DNA from: Myxococcales bacterium
GTDB taxonomy: Bacteria > Myxococcota_A > Polyangia > Fen-1088
Direction of reading: 5' to 3'
NCBI GenBank assembly: GCA_003158455.1
Contig: PMJO01000124.1
Span: 1-47,051, forward strand
DNA length: 47,051 bases
The position numbers and the translations under genes were made by a program. This document shows positions 24,532-33,121 of this stretch, piece by piece (position 1 is the first letter of the stretch; every line of letters begins with the position of its first letter). The notes under the pieces were generated by a model. That model had not been told where the DNA came from. It saw nothing but the letters and a program-made list of their open reading frames with translations, and did no database searches.

Positions 24532-25467
24532 ATGCATCGAAAAAAGATCGCACTCATCGGCGCGGGGAACATTGGTGGCGAGCTCGCCGCCCAGGCGGCC
24601 CGACTCGAGTTGGGCGACGTCTATCTGTTCGACATCCCGGACAAGCTGGGCATCGCCCAGGGCAAAGCCCTGGACCTTGAACAGAACGGTTCGATCCTGG
24701 GCTACGACGTGCGCATCGTGGGCACGTCCAACTGGGACGACCTGGCGAGCAGCGACGTGGCCATCGTGACCGCGGGCATACCCCGCAAGCCCGGCATGTC
24801 ACGCAACGATCTGCTGGGGGTAAACCTGCGCATCATTCGCAGCGTGGCCGAGAATCTCAAGGTGCAGGCCCCCGATTGCTTCGTCATCGTGATCTCCAAT
24901 CCGCTCGACGCCATGGTGCACGAGATGAAGCGGGCCACCGGGTTCGCCCCCGAGCATGTTGTGGGCATGGCCGGCCAGCTTGATTCGGCACGCTTTCAGC
25001 TTTTTCTGGCCCGCGAGGCAGGCGTGGCGGTCAAGGATGTTCGCGCCATGGTGCTGGGCGGTCACGGCGACACCATGGTCCCCGTGCTCAGCTACTGCAC
25101 CATCAACGGTATTCCGGTGCGCCAGCTCATCCCGCAGAATCGGCTGGACGCCATCATTCAGCGCACGCGCGACAGCGGGGCCGAGGTGGTCAAGCTCATG
25201 GGTTCGAGCGCCTACTACGCTCCCGCTTCGGCGGCGGTTCAGATGGCACGCTCCTACCTCTACGACGAGAAACGCCTGCTTCCCTGCGCGGTGTACCTGC
25301 GGGGCGAGTATGGCGTGCACGACGTCTACATGGGGGTTCCCGCGGTCATCGGCGGCCGCGGGGTGGAGAAGGTGGTAGTCATCGAACTCGACGCCACCGA
25401 GCGCCAGATGCTGGATAGTTCAGTTCAGGGAGTGCGCGAAATCATCGCCGCGGCCGAGAGTTTGTAG
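24532..25467 (+). CDS. mdh: malate dehydrogenase (LDH-like type)
   Basis: 311 residues, normal for the LDH-like bacterial MDH group. The NAD-binding GAGNIGG lies at about 10-16, and Asp in YLFDIP selects NAD. The malate-specific substrate loop is PRKPGMSR, with two Arg instead of the Gln of lactate dehydrogenase. Asn is in ISNPLD, the catalytic Asp/Arg helix at QLDSAR, and the catalytic His in GGHGDTMV. It interconverts malate and oxaloacetate in the TCA cycle. Its stop is only 7 bases from the stop of the convergent glycosyltransferase gene. Confidence 0.95.
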   Translation: MHRKKIALIGAGNIGGELAAQAARLELGDVYLFDIPDKLGIAQGKALDLEQNGSILGYDVRIVGTSNWDDLASSDVAIVTAGIPRKPGMSRNDLLGVNLRIIRSVAENLKVQAPDCFVIVISNPLDAMVHEMKRATGFAPEHVVGMAGQLDSARFQLFLAREAGVAVKDVRAMVLGGHGDTMVPVLSYCTINGIPVRQLIPQNRLDAIIQRTRDSGAEVVKLMGSSAYYAPASAAVQMARSYLYDEKRLLPCAVYLRGEYGVHDVYMGVPAVIGGRGVEKVVVIELDATERQMLDSSVQGVREIIAAAESL

Positions 25468-25474
25468 AGTGGTA

Positions 25475-27523
25475 CTAGATATCCGCCTGGCCGAGTGAGA
25501 ACTTGTTGTTCTTCTCGTAGAGGACTTGGAAGGAATCGCGTGACTCTGGGGGCAGAAGCCGCTTCACTTTCTCCAGGCGGCCACGTTCGAAGAGCACGAA
25601 CACGCGGCGGCCACGGTGGTTCTTCACCCATTCCTCCATCTTCTCGTCGGCGTTGTCGGTGTCGAAGACCGTGCGTTCCTCCTGCGGGCCTTCGTAGATC
25701 TCGTTCTTGGTGTAGAAGGTCTCGCCCCGCCAGTACATGGAGTAGGCGATGAGCCGCTCGTCGGGCGAGCGGCGGTGCCGGTAGTATTCGGCCACGGTTT
25801 CCTTCTGCGACCAGAACGGCGCCACCTCGCGCATGAAAACGTCCAGCAGGAACCAGGTGAAAAGTACTGCCACTCCGCACAACCCAACCACGGCGGCGCG
25901 CAGCGACTTGCGCCAGGCCAGCGCCAACAAGGTCACGCCGAACAACACGGCAAAGACAATGAGCGGGGTGCGGAAGTCCAGCTCCGCCGGCCAGGGCCGC
26001 CCAGTCGGACTGTGCACGTAGTCGTATGAGAACAGCCACAGGAAGCGCTCGCTGGCATTTTTGGCGTTCACCAGATCTGCCATCACCAAGAGCAGGAGCG
26101 GTATCCCTGGCAGAACCGCCAGCAACCCTCGTCGCGCATCCCGCCGGGTAAGCAGATCATCGAGGAAACACCCGATGACGATGCCGAGACCGGGAATGGC
26201 GGGCATGACGTAGTGGTGGAATTTGGTCATGGACATCGACACCACGGCGTAGCCCGCGACAAACCAAATGGCGCCCAGCCAGTACGCCGATTGCCGGCGC
26301 ACATCGTCCGCCTTGCGCATGACCATGGTCGCCATGGCCGCCGGGGCCAGGGCCACCCAGGGCAAGGTGCCGTAGCCCAGCTCGCGCAGAAAGTATTCGA
26401 ACGAGCCCCGATCGCCGTGCCGGCCCAACATCATGCGCCGCCAGTGGTTGTCGCCGAAGAGTTCGTTCCAGAAGGCCCACCCGTGGCGCGCAATCATGGC
26501 GTGGTGCCAGGGCGCCGCCACCACGGCGACAACGACGATCGACAACAACACCGCGGGCAGAAGCTGCGCGCGCCGCAGCCGTTTCCAGTTCCAGGTGAAC
26601 AGAAGATAGGCAAGGAAGATGATTACCGGGAGGCCCAGGCCGGCAAAGCCTTTGGCCAGCACCGCCAGGCCGCACAGCATGGCCGCGATGTAGAGATAGA
26701 GGGGGGCGCGGTAGCGCGCGCGTGCGGCAAAGAACAGGAAGAGGGCCGAGCCGAGGTAGTAGGGAATCATCAAGACCGCGCCGTACATCAGAACTTCGCC
26801 CCCGCCCCACGCCACCTTGACCTTGAGCTGGAGCGAATCGACGATCAATTGCGGCAAGACGATGAGCAGGAACACGCCGATGGTGGTGTAGAAGATCGGG
26901 TCATGGGGCCAGCTTCGCCAGCCGCGGCCCCGCCGTACCAGTACCTGATCGCGGTCATCGAGCAGAGCGAGCGTCCCTAGCGCCAAGGCCATGGTCATGG
27001 GCCCCACGAAGGCCATGTCGGTCATGGCCTGACGAGCAATCAAACTGAACATCGGGCAGGTGCCCGTCACCAACGCCGCCAGAAACCCGGCCCGCCGGTT
27101 CACCAAACGCGACACCACCAAGTAGACGCCCCACAGCGCCAGCACCCCGAACAGGCAGAAGGGCACGCGCACTGCCCACTCGGTGCGGGAAAGCAGAGCC
27201 ATCTCGCCCGGGTCGTTCCCAGGCAACCCGATGCGCGCGATGTGCATGCCGATGCTCATCAACCAGAAGGTCAGCACCGGCTTGGACCAGAACACGTCAG
27301 CGTCGCGCGGGGATCCTGGCCACCACAAGCTGATGAAGTCGCCTCGCTTGGTCATCTGGCGCGCGACTTCCGAGTAGTGCGTCTCCCACGGATCCCACAG
27401 GCCATAGGTACCCGCGAACGGGATATAGAGCAGCAGGCCGACCGCAATCACGAGCAGAGTCATCTGTCGCTCGCTCAGGCGGTCGAACCAATTCAGGGTC
27501 GGTTGCTTTTCTGGCGTGGTCAC
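25475..27523 (-). CDS. ArnT/PMT-like membrane glycosyltransferase (GT-C fold)
   Basis: About 682 residues. Starts upstream at TTG codons (to 27616) are possible. GTG 27523 is preferred because the extra N-terminal residues are charged and unlike the family. About 11-13 transmembrane helices occur in the N-terminal two thirds. The first periplasmic loop has the acidic GLWDPWETHYSEVARQM motif that holds the catalytic Asp/Glu of GT-C enzymes, followed by SKPVLTFW. The C-terminus is a soluble periplasmic domain. Such enzymes transfer sugars from polyprenyl phosphate carriers to lipid A, proteins or other envelope acceptors. The donor and acceptor here are unknown. Confidence 0.85.
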   Translation of the reverse strand: MTTPEKQPTLNWFDRLSERQMTLLVIAVGLLLYIPFAGTYGLWDPWETHYSEVARQMTKRGDFISLWWPGSPRDADVFWSKPVLTFWLMSIGMHIARIGLPGNDPGEMALLSRTEWAVRVPFCLFGVLALWGVYLVVSRLVNRRAGFLAALVTGTCPMFSLIARQAMTDMAFVGPMTMALALGTLALLDDRDQVLVRRGRGWRSWPHDPIFYTTIGVFLLIVLPQLIVDSLQLKVKVAWGGGEVLMYGAVLMIPYYLGSALFLFFAARARYRAPLYLYIAAMLCGLAVLAKGFAGLGLPVIIFLAYLLFTWNWKRLRRAQLLPAVLLSIVVVAVVAAPWHHAMIARHGWAFWNELFGDNHWRRMMLGRHGDRGSFEYFLRELGYGTLPWVALAPAAMATMVMRKADDVRRQSAYWLGAIWFVAGYAVVSMSMTKFHHYVMPAIPGLGIVIGCFLDDLLTRRDARRGLLAVLPGIPLLLLVMADLVNAKNASERFLWLFSYDYVHSPTGRPWPAELDFRTPLIVFAVLFGVTLLALAWRKSLRAAVVGLCGVAVLFTWFLLDVFMREVAPFWSQKETVAEYYRHRRSPDERLIAYSMYWRGETFYTKNEIYEGPQEERTVFDTDNADEKMEEWVKNHRGRRVFVLFERGRLEKVKRLLPPESRDSFQVLYEKNNKFSLGQADI

Positions 27524-27970
27524 GTGGCGTCCTGCAAGCCTACATCTATCACAGGGCAGCCTCACGGCCGAAACCAAAGGGGCGGGTTTATTCGTCTCGT
27601 CATGCACCGGGGACAAGACCGATCCGGCGGAGCCGCAGGTGCCTACCTGATCCCTACCCCTGCGGGCTGCGACACCGCCGGACCCCCCACCTCGTTTGCG
27701 GATCCCCGGAAATCCCTTCTCACCATCCCAATCTCCGTCGTGACGTCCCCGAAGTTCACCACCTGGCGAACGCCCGCGCCCACTCCGCCTTTACCGCTGA
27801 CCGATCCCTATCCGCGACAACACACCATCGGCAGACCGCAGCGCTGCTTGAGGGGCCGGGATTTGCGTGTGCTTTCCATCCGTTGCAAGGTTAGCACTAC
27901 TGCTTCAACTCCACCTTCGCCCGTCGGTGAATCGAAGAATTGAACCAGTACTGCCAAGAACTCACCCCTG
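27524..27970. other. intergenic region, no supported gene
   Basis: It lies between the divergent glycosyltransferase and RlmI-like genes. Open frames crossing it have atypical, low-complexity translations with no family resemblance. I see no tRNA, clear terminator or repeat. Promoters for the two divergent genes presumably lie here, but no convincing -35/-10 pair was identified. Confidence 0.5.
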
Positions 27971-29119
27971 ATGCCCGCCTATCCCAAGGTCACCTTGCGC
28001 AAGAACCTGGGGCGTGCCCTGCGCCAGGGACACCCTTGGATTTTTCGTGATGCGCTGGCCGAATCGTCCGCCGTGCCAAGCGGAACCGTGGTCGCGGTGG
28101 CTGGGCGAGAGGGCAGGCCGTTGGCGCATGGCTACTGGGATTGTACCGGGCCGATCGCGGTGCGCGTGCTTGACCTGCAGCCGGTCGGCGAGCTGCGGGC
28201 GCTGGTCTGCGCTCGCCTGCGCCTGGCTTTGGCCAAGCGGCTGGCGCACCTCGACCGCAAGCAGACCAACGCCTTTCGCTGGGTCCACGGCGAAGCTGAC
28301 CGCCTGCCGGGAATCCACGTCGACCTGTATGACTGCGTGGCCGTGGTGCGCTTCGACGGCGCGGGCGCGCGGGCGTTCTACCGAGATCTCGATGGCATGC
28401 TGGCCGAGTGCTCAGCCCCGCTTTTCCTGTCACAAGTCGTTGATCGTGAGCAGCGGGGTGGCAACCTGGGCGAGATCGAGGTGCGCGAAAACCGCATTGG
28501 TTTCATGGTTGACCTGGGCCACGGGCAGAAGGGTGGGCTGTTTCTCGACCAGCGCGAGAATCGGCAGGCGGTTGCGGGTCGCGCCGCCGGCAGGTCGGTG
28601 CTGAATCTCTACGGCTACACGGGCGGCTTTTCCCTCTACGCCGCAGCAGCGGGTGCAAGCCATACCGACACCGTGGACATAGCCCGTCCGGCGTTGGCGA
28701 CCGCGCGCCGCAATTTTCAGCTCAATGGCCTGGCGTTGAAAGATGCCGGATTTCACGCCGCGGATGCCCTGACGTTCCTTGAGCAAGCGGCTCGTCGCAC
28801 CCGGCATTGGGACATCGTCATCGCAGACCCGCCCAGTTTTGCGCCGTCCCGGCGCGCATTGCCTGGCGCCCGGCGCGCCTACTTTCGCTTGCATCGTCTG
28901 GCCGCTGCCGTTGTCGCGCCCGGCGGCCTGCTCTGCGCGGCCTCCTGTTCCAGCCATTTTTCGCGCGACGAATTTCTGGCTAGCGTGGAGCGAGGTGCGG
29001 CCGCCGCTGGCCGCAGGTTCCGGCTGGAATCAATGACCGGTGCCGGCTTCGACCACCCCGTCTTGCCGGCCTTCCCCGAGGGCGACTATCTGAAGTTTGC
29101 GATTGGACGGGTGGACTGA
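27971..29119 (+). CDS. RlmI-like 23S rRNA cytosine-C5 methyltransferase
   Basis: 382 residues. An N-terminal PUA-like RNA-binding domain (about 1-75; [20 protein letters not shown]) is followed by a middle EEHEE-type domain (about 80-180). The Rossmann methyltransferase domain follows (about 190-380), with motif [17 protein letters not shown], motif II Asp in VDIARPAL, the catalytic-site IADPPSFA and motif VI-like [10 protein letters not shown]. The layout is that of RlmI/YccW, which makes m5C in 23S rRNA. The exact target base in this organism is inferred. The ndk gene follows 52 bases later. Confidence 0.85.
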   Translation: MPAYPKVTLRKNLGRALRQGHPWIFRDALAESSAVPSGTVVAVAGREGRPLAHGYWDCTGPIAVRVLDLQPVGELRALVCARLRLALAKRLAHLDRKQTNAFRWVHGEADRLPGIHVDLYDCVAVVRFDGAGARAFYRDLDGMLAECSAPLFLSQVVDREQRGGNLGEIEVRENRIGFMVDLGHGQKGGLFLDQRENRQAVAGRAAGRSVLNLYGYTGGFSLYAAAAGASHTDTVDIARPALATARRNFQLNGLALKDAGFHAADALTFLEQAARRTRHWDIVIADPPSFAPSRRALPGARRAYFRLHRLAAAVVAPGGLLCAASCSSHFSRDEFLASVERGAAAAGRRFRLESMTGAGFDHPVLPAFPEGDYLKFAIGRVD

Positions 29120-29171
29120 TGTATTGCAGTTACCCGCGCCAGCGCCTAGTCTCTTGCGCCTAGGAGTCTCC

Positions 29172-29597
29172 ATGGCCATTGAACGCACCTTCGCTATCAT
29201 CAAACCCGACGCGGTGGCAAAGAACGCCATCGGCGCCATCATCGCCGCTATCGAACAAGCCGGCCTGCGGGTTATCGGCCTGCGCTACCTGCGCATGAGC
29301 CAGGCCCAGGCCGAGGGTTTCTACGCGGTTCACCGGCAACGCCCCTTCTTTCGCGACCTAGTCACGTTCATGACCTCAGGTCCTGTGGTGATCATGGCCT
29401 TGGAGGGTGACAACGCCATCCCGCGCTGGCGCGAGCTCATGGGCCCGACCGATGTTACCAAGGCGCCGGCCGGCACCATCCGCGCCCGCTTCGGAACCAA
29501 CATCGAACGCAACGCCGTGCACGGCAGCGACGGCCCGGACACGGCTCGCTTCGAGCTTGGTTGGTTCTTCGCCGGCGCGGACCTCGGGCTGCCCTAG
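29172..29597 (+). CDS. ndk: nucleoside diphosphate kinase
   Basis: A 141-residue protein of standard length. It has [13 protein letters not shown] at the N-terminus, Arg and Thr nucleotide-binding segments ([18 protein letters not shown]) and the active-site His in NAVHGSD, ending in ELGWFF. It transfers gamma-phosphate between nucleoside triphosphates and diphosphates through phospho-His. The ATG at 29172 matches the family start; the open frame begins upstream at 29097 inside the rlmI-like gene but is not used. No anomalies. Confidence 0.97.
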   Translation: MAIERTFAIIKPDAVAKNAIGAIIAAIEQAGLRVIGLRYLRMSQAQAEGFYAVHRQRPFFRDLVTFMTSGPVVIMALEGDNAIPRWRELMGPTDVTKAPAGTIRARFGTNIERNAVHGSDGPDTARFELGWFFAGADLGLP

Positions 29598-29688
29598 CGG
29601 TCCTGGTCACTCGCGACGCGAGCGTGGACAGAATCCCAGTCGTTTTCACGTCCGTGCGGAGTATTTGCGGCTCACAACTATTCGCAAC

Positions 29689-29916
29689 TCACGCACACCC
29701 GCCAGCGGGGCACGGATTGCAGTTGACGACGATCCCGTCCGCAGCCGTGCCGCTCACCGTGCACACTCCCGTGCACGATTGCAGGCAGTCGCACGAGATT
29801 GGACCGGTGCCACAGGTCTTGGCGTTCGAGCTACAGCCGCTGCCTAGTATCGCAAGAGAGAGCCCAAAGGCTCCGACGATGTACAGCCTGGAACGATTTG
29901 GTCGGTAGGTACTCAT
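29689..29916 (-). CDS. small Cys-rich lipoprotein
   Basis: 75 residues. The signal peptide ends in lipobox ILGSGC (Cys about 29). The mature peptide of about 47 residues contains nine further cysteines (KTCGTGPISCDCLQSCTGVC, then NCNPCPAGGC) and is probably a compact disulfide-bonded module on the cell surface. No family is recognised. The ATG at 29916 overlaps the stop of an upstream 39-codon leader ORF (ATGA), so it may be translationally coupled to it. Confidence 0.6.
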   Translation of the reverse strand: MSTYRPNRSRLYIVGAFGLSLAILGSGCSSNAKTCGTGPISCDCLQSCTGVCTVSGTAADGIVVNCNPCPAGGCA

Positions 29917-30032
29917 GATGCTCCACTCTGCGAGGTCTTGCCGCAAGCCCCAGCCCATCCCACGAACAGGCAGGCTGCCCAGGCAGCGAAGCCCCATGAA
30001 GCACGCAGCCGAAAGGCGTTGCTTGCGCTCAT
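29913..30032 (-). pseudogene. truncated lipoprotein leader (39 codons), copy of the leader at 35.6 kb
   Basis: It reads MSASNAFRLRASWGFAAW and continues through VGWAGAC, a lipoprotein signal peptide with its lipobox Cys. It then stops 9 codons later, at the TGA that overlaps the ATG of the next small lipoprotein. The same leader heads the intact lipoprotein gene at 35287-35667 at about 90% DNA identity. This copy has lost its mature part. It is either a remnant or a leader peptide now coupled to the small Cys-rich gene. Confidence 0.65.
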
Positions 30033-30074
30033 CCTGTCTTGCCGTGGTATTTGCCTACGATACAACAACATGCG
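29924..30074. repeat. 151-bp duplicated lipoprotein-leader module, copy A
   Basis: Ungapped alignment with 35559-35709 shows about 15 differences in 151 bases (about 90% identity). It covers the upstream 40 bases, the signal peptide codons and the lipobox, and ends abruptly on both sides. Both copies have the same orientation. Confidence 0.85.
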
Positions 30075-30223
30075 CGTTCCATGCGTTGCCCTCCAATTGC
30101 GTCTAATGAATGGCTACACCGGCGAGTACGTCGTGGGCCATGACCGGCGCCGGTTCCGCCGGTTGTCCAGGGTCGGATTTCTTATTGCATCCCCGGACCT
30201 CTTGATGTCTCCCCTACATCGCC

Positions 30224-31786
30224 CTAGTAGATGATCTGGTAGCAGCTACACCCCTGCTGTCCGGGCGCGCAGAGCTGGGCGGTGAATCCGGGAGCGCCGC
30301 ACGGGACGTTGCCGCAGCAAGGGACCGTCGCAGAACAACTCTGGCCCGCAAAGGCGCAGATTCCGGGAGGTTGTGGGGCGTCGGTCGAAGCATCTCCGGT
30401 GGGGGAAATGCCGCCGTCGCCAGCCGGCGGCTGGACCGGCGGACTTCCGCACAAGCCGGTCGGCTGCCCAGGCGTGATGTTGCAGGTCAGGCCCGCGCAG
30501 CAGTCACTCGTGGACGTGCAAACCCCAGCAGAAGAAACGCACACTACCGCGCCTCCGTCCGGCCGGTTCATGCAGCGAAGCTTTCCGTCCGCGCCGGGCA
30601 CGCAAGGCACGCCGCCGCAGCACTCTGCGGAGAAGGTGCAGACCTCGCCCCCGTGAACACAGCAGGGCTCCTGGCCGGTGTAGCCGGTTGGGCAGTCGGT
30701 GGTCGAGCCACCATAGCAGCGCGGAACGCCGATCCAATCGGGCTTGCAGCATTGCCACTTAGGCGGCTGGCAGTCGCAACAGTCCTCGCGGGCGTTGGTG
30801 CACGCCGGCCCCGTGCTGTTCTTCAGACCGCAGATGCCACCCTGGGGATTGCAGCCCAGCGGGTTGCGGCACACGCCCAGCGCCGGCGACACGTTGTCGG
30901 CAAGCTGGCAGGTGACATTCCCCGCGCCGGGCAGACCACTCGTCGGATCGCCGCCGCAGCAATCCTTGTCCATGCTGCATAGGTTGTTGGTCACACGGCA
31001 ACCGCTGGCGGGTTGGCAGATTTTCACGCCGGTGCGAGCGAAGGGCAGGCAAAGGGCGCTACAGCAATTGGTGCAGTCGTCACAAACCGTGCCGTCCTTG
31101 GCGCAGCTACCGGCACCGGTAGTGGACAGTTCCTCACATACGCCCGCGGCTCCCGTGCTGCTCGTGTGACACAAACCTGAGCAGCAGTCGGCGCTGCGGT
31201 AACAAACATCGCCGGTCTGGGTGCAGTACGAGGCCGACAGCGAACAGCTTCCGTTGTGGCACAAGTGCGAACAGCAGTCCGTGCCGCCAGCGCAGGGGTT
31301 GCCGGCAGTCTTGCACGCGACATTGAGGGGAACGCACACGCCCGCGGTGCAGGTACCGCTGCAACAGGTTGCGGACGAGGTGCAGGCTGCGTTGTCCGCC
31401 ACGCAGGTCGACACGCTGGGCGCGCAGAAACCACTCACGCAGGAAAGGTTGCAGCAATCGGTAGCATATTGGCACGGGGAACCGGGATCTGAGCACAGCG
31501 CGACCGACGAGCCGCACGTGCCCGTGCTCGTGTCACATGTCCCAGAACAACAGACTTGACCACTCGTGCACGAAAGCCCGGGCCCCAGACACCCTGCCGG
31601 CGCGGCATCGTCGCCGCCGTCCCGTCCGCCGTTTCGGCCCCCACCGGCACCCCCCGCCAGAGCGCCACCCGCTGGAACGCCGCCGTACGGGGCCCCGGAC
31701 AAATCCGAGCTGCAACCAAGAATCATGATGGTGGCGCATCCTGCGGCGACAAGGGCGCTTCTGCTGCTCTGCTGTGAACGGGTCAT
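30224..31786 (-). CDS. lipoprotein with about ten knottin-like Cys repeats
   Basis: A 520-residue lipoprotein. Lipobox ILGC (Cys25) precedes a Gly-rich linker (to about 63) and then serial repeats with the spacing C-x6-C-x5-CC-x3-C-x4..10-C. Clear copies start at Cys66, 98, 128, 158 and 188, and the middle ones lie at an exact 30-residue period. Longer or irregular copies start at about 228, 263, 376, 416 and 477, and 312-345 is a variant. The C-C-CC-C-C order and spacing match inhibitor-cystine-knot peptides such as O-superfamily conotoxins. A disulfide-rich, protease-resistant surface filament or binder is likely; the function is unknown. It is divergent from the ECF sigma operon. Confidence 0.75.
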   Translation of the reverse strand: MTRSQQSSRSALVAAGCATIMILGCSSDLSGAPYGGVPAGGALAGGAGGGRNGGRDGGDDAAPAGCLGPGLSCTSGQVCCSGTCDTSTGTCGSSVALCSDPGSPCQYATDCCNLSCVSGFCAPSVSTCVADNAACTSSATCCSGTCTAGVCVPLNVACKTAGNPCAGGTDCCSHLCHNGSCSLSASYCTQTGDVCYRSADCCSGLCHTSSTGAAGVCEELSTTGAGSCAKDGTVCDDCTNCCSALCLPFARTGVKICQPASGCRVTNNLCSMDKDCCGGDPTSGLPGAGNVTCQLADNVSPALGVCRNPLGCNPQGGICGLKNSTGPACTNAREDCCDCQPPKWQCCKPDWIGVPRCYGGSTTDCPTGYTGQEPCCVHGGEVCTFSAECCGGVPCVPGADGKLRCMNRPDGGAVVCVSSAGVCTSTSDCCAGLTCNITPGQPTGLCGSPPVQPPAGDGGISPTGDASTDAPQPPGICAFAGQSCSATVPCCGNVPCGAPGFTAQLCAPGQQGCSCYQIIY

Positions 31787-31919
31787 GGATTCCTCCAGGA
31801 CGCCAAGCGGGCGTCGCCCATACTACGAGCGAGCCGAAGAAGGGATGCACGAGTGGCGAAAGAGGGTTTATGCTCAAGGGGTGCATCCTGGGCGCGGCCA
31901 AGGTCGTACTATCTCCGAC

Positions 31920-32549
31920 ATGACAGGAGACGCCAGCGTGGCCCTGCCGATCGAGGGTGCGACTCTTCACTCGGACGCGACCTGTCCGGACGAGGAGCAG
32001 GTGCTAATCAATCGCTGTCTGGCCGGAGAGCCGGAGGCCTTCCGGCCCCTGGTGCAGCGCTACCAGCGAGTGACCTTCGCGGTGGCTTTGCGCATGCTAG
32101 GCAGCAGGGCCGATGCCGAGGATGTGGCTCAGCAAGCGTTCGCCGATGCCTACGCCGCACTCGATCGCTTCCACGGCGAGGGGCGCAGGCGGGCCTTCTA
32201 TACCTGGTTGCTTCGCATCGCAATCAATCGCGCCAAGGACTTGCTGAAGTCGAAAAAGCGGACCGAGGAGCCGCTTTCCGCCGAGGCCGAGGGAGGCCAT
32301 GCCATGTTCGCGCATGATCCGGGCAGTCCCGAGGCCCACGCCGGGCAGGCCGAGGAGCGACGCCGGCTGCAGGCAGCCCTGCTGACCCTGCCGCCCAAGT
32401 ATCGCGAGGTGCTGGTGCTAAAGGACGTGGAAGGGCTGGCCTACGAGGAGATCGGCCCTATCCTCCGCCTGCCTATCACCACGTTGAAGATCCGCGTGCT
32501 GCGCGCGCGAACCCGTATGCGTGTCGCGCTGGGGGAGGCGCACCGATGA
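31920..32549 (+). CDS. ECF-type RNA polymerase sigma factor
   Basis: 209 residues. Region sigma-2 spans about 25-95 (EEQVLINRCLAGEPEAFRPLVQRYQ, then ALRMLGSRADAEDVAQQAF and FYTWLLRIAINRAKDLL). Region sigma-4 spans about 145-205 (LLTLPPKYREVLVLKDVEGL, then YEEIGPILRLPITTLKIRVLRARTRMR). There is no sigma-1 or sigma-3, as expected for ECF factors. ATG 31920 fits the family; the open frame upstream from 31566 is antisense to the lipoprotein gene. It overlaps the next gene, a membrane protein and likely anti-sigma factor, by 4 bases (ATGA). The promoter it recognises was not identified. Confidence 0.9.
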   Translation: MTGDASVALPIEGATLHSDATCPDEEQVLINRCLAGEPEAFRPLVQRYQRVTFAVALRMLGSRADAEDVAQQAFADAYAALDRFHGEGRRRAFYTWLLRIAINRAKDLLKSKKRTEEPLSAEAEGGHAMFAHDPGSPEAHAGQAEERRRLQAALLTLPPKYREVLVLKDVEGLAYEEIGPILRLPITTLKIRVLRARTRMRVALGEAHR

Positions 32550-33109
32550 GCGAGCGCGATCAGCAGGCCGGGCAGGACGACGAACTGGTCGCCCGCCTGG
32601 CGACGCTACGCGAGGTCACGCCGCCGCCTTCCCTGGTGCCGGGAGTGATGCAACGGATCGCCGAGCCTGCGCCAGCAACACTGTGGACCTGGCTGCGCCG
32701 GCCGCGTCGCTTCGAACTGCGCTTGTCGCCCCTGGCGCTGGGCGGGCTGGCCTTGGCTGGGTTGGGGTTGGCCGCGCTGCTGGCACGCGATCTGCGTCCT
32801 GGTCCGCTGGCCTCGGGCCGGGCGACCGCAGCGGCTACGCATGAGGCCGAGGTCGTGTTGGTGCGCTTCGTACTGGCAACCCCGGGTGCGCACCAGGTGG
32901 CGCTGGCCGGCGATTTCAACGGCTGGGATCCGGGCCGCACTTCGCTCGAGAACGCCGATGGCCGCGGCACCTTCGCAACTAATCTGTGGCTGCCGCGCGG
33001 TACGCACGAATATATGTTCGTGGTCGATGGGCAGTGGGTGCCTGACCCGTCCGCGCCGGCCCACATTCCAGACGGTTTCGGGCGTACCAACTCCCTGCTG
33101 TCGCTGTAG
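32546..33109 (+). CDS. membrane protein with CBM48 domain, likely anti-sigma factor
   Basis: 187 residues. A short cytoplasmic N-terminus (about 1-60; DDELVARLATLREVTPPPSLVPGVMQRI) is followed by one transmembrane helix (about 62-81). A periplasmic CBM48/isoamylase N-terminal-like domain follows (about 103-185), with GDFNGWD and GTHEYMFVVDGQWVPDP, the motifs that bind glycogen-like glucans in AMPK beta and branching enzymes. Its position directly after and overlapping an ECF sigma gene, plus the one-pass topology, suggest an anti-sigma factor that senses a carbohydrate outside. The cytoplasmic part lacks an obvious zinc HxxxCxxC anti-sigma motif. The anti-sigma role is inference. Confidence 0.75.
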   Translation: MSERDQQAGQDDELVARLATLREVTPPPSLVPGVMQRIAEPAPATLWTWLRRPRRFELRLSPLALGGLALAGLGLAALLARDLRPGPLASGRATAAATHEAEVVLVRFVLATPGAHQVALAGDFNGWDPGRTSLENADGRGTFATNLWLPRGTHEYMFVVDGQWVPDPSAPAHIPDGFGRTNSLLSL

Positions 33110-33121
33110 ACTGGCGCGGCG

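Noticed and set aside
27617-27943. Plus-strand open frames in the glycosyltransferase-RlmI intergenic region
   Set aside because: Translations are low-complexity, lack family resemblance and have no ribosome-binding site; longer versions overlap the glycosyltransferase antisense.
29607-29625. Short CTCGC/GCGAG hairpin after ndk
   Set aside because: A five-base stem without a T-tract is too weak to call a terminator.
31566-31919. N-terminal extension of the ECF sigma factor
   Set aside because: Antisense to the knottin-like lipoprotein gene and Pro-rich; sigma region 2 begins shortly after ATG 31920.
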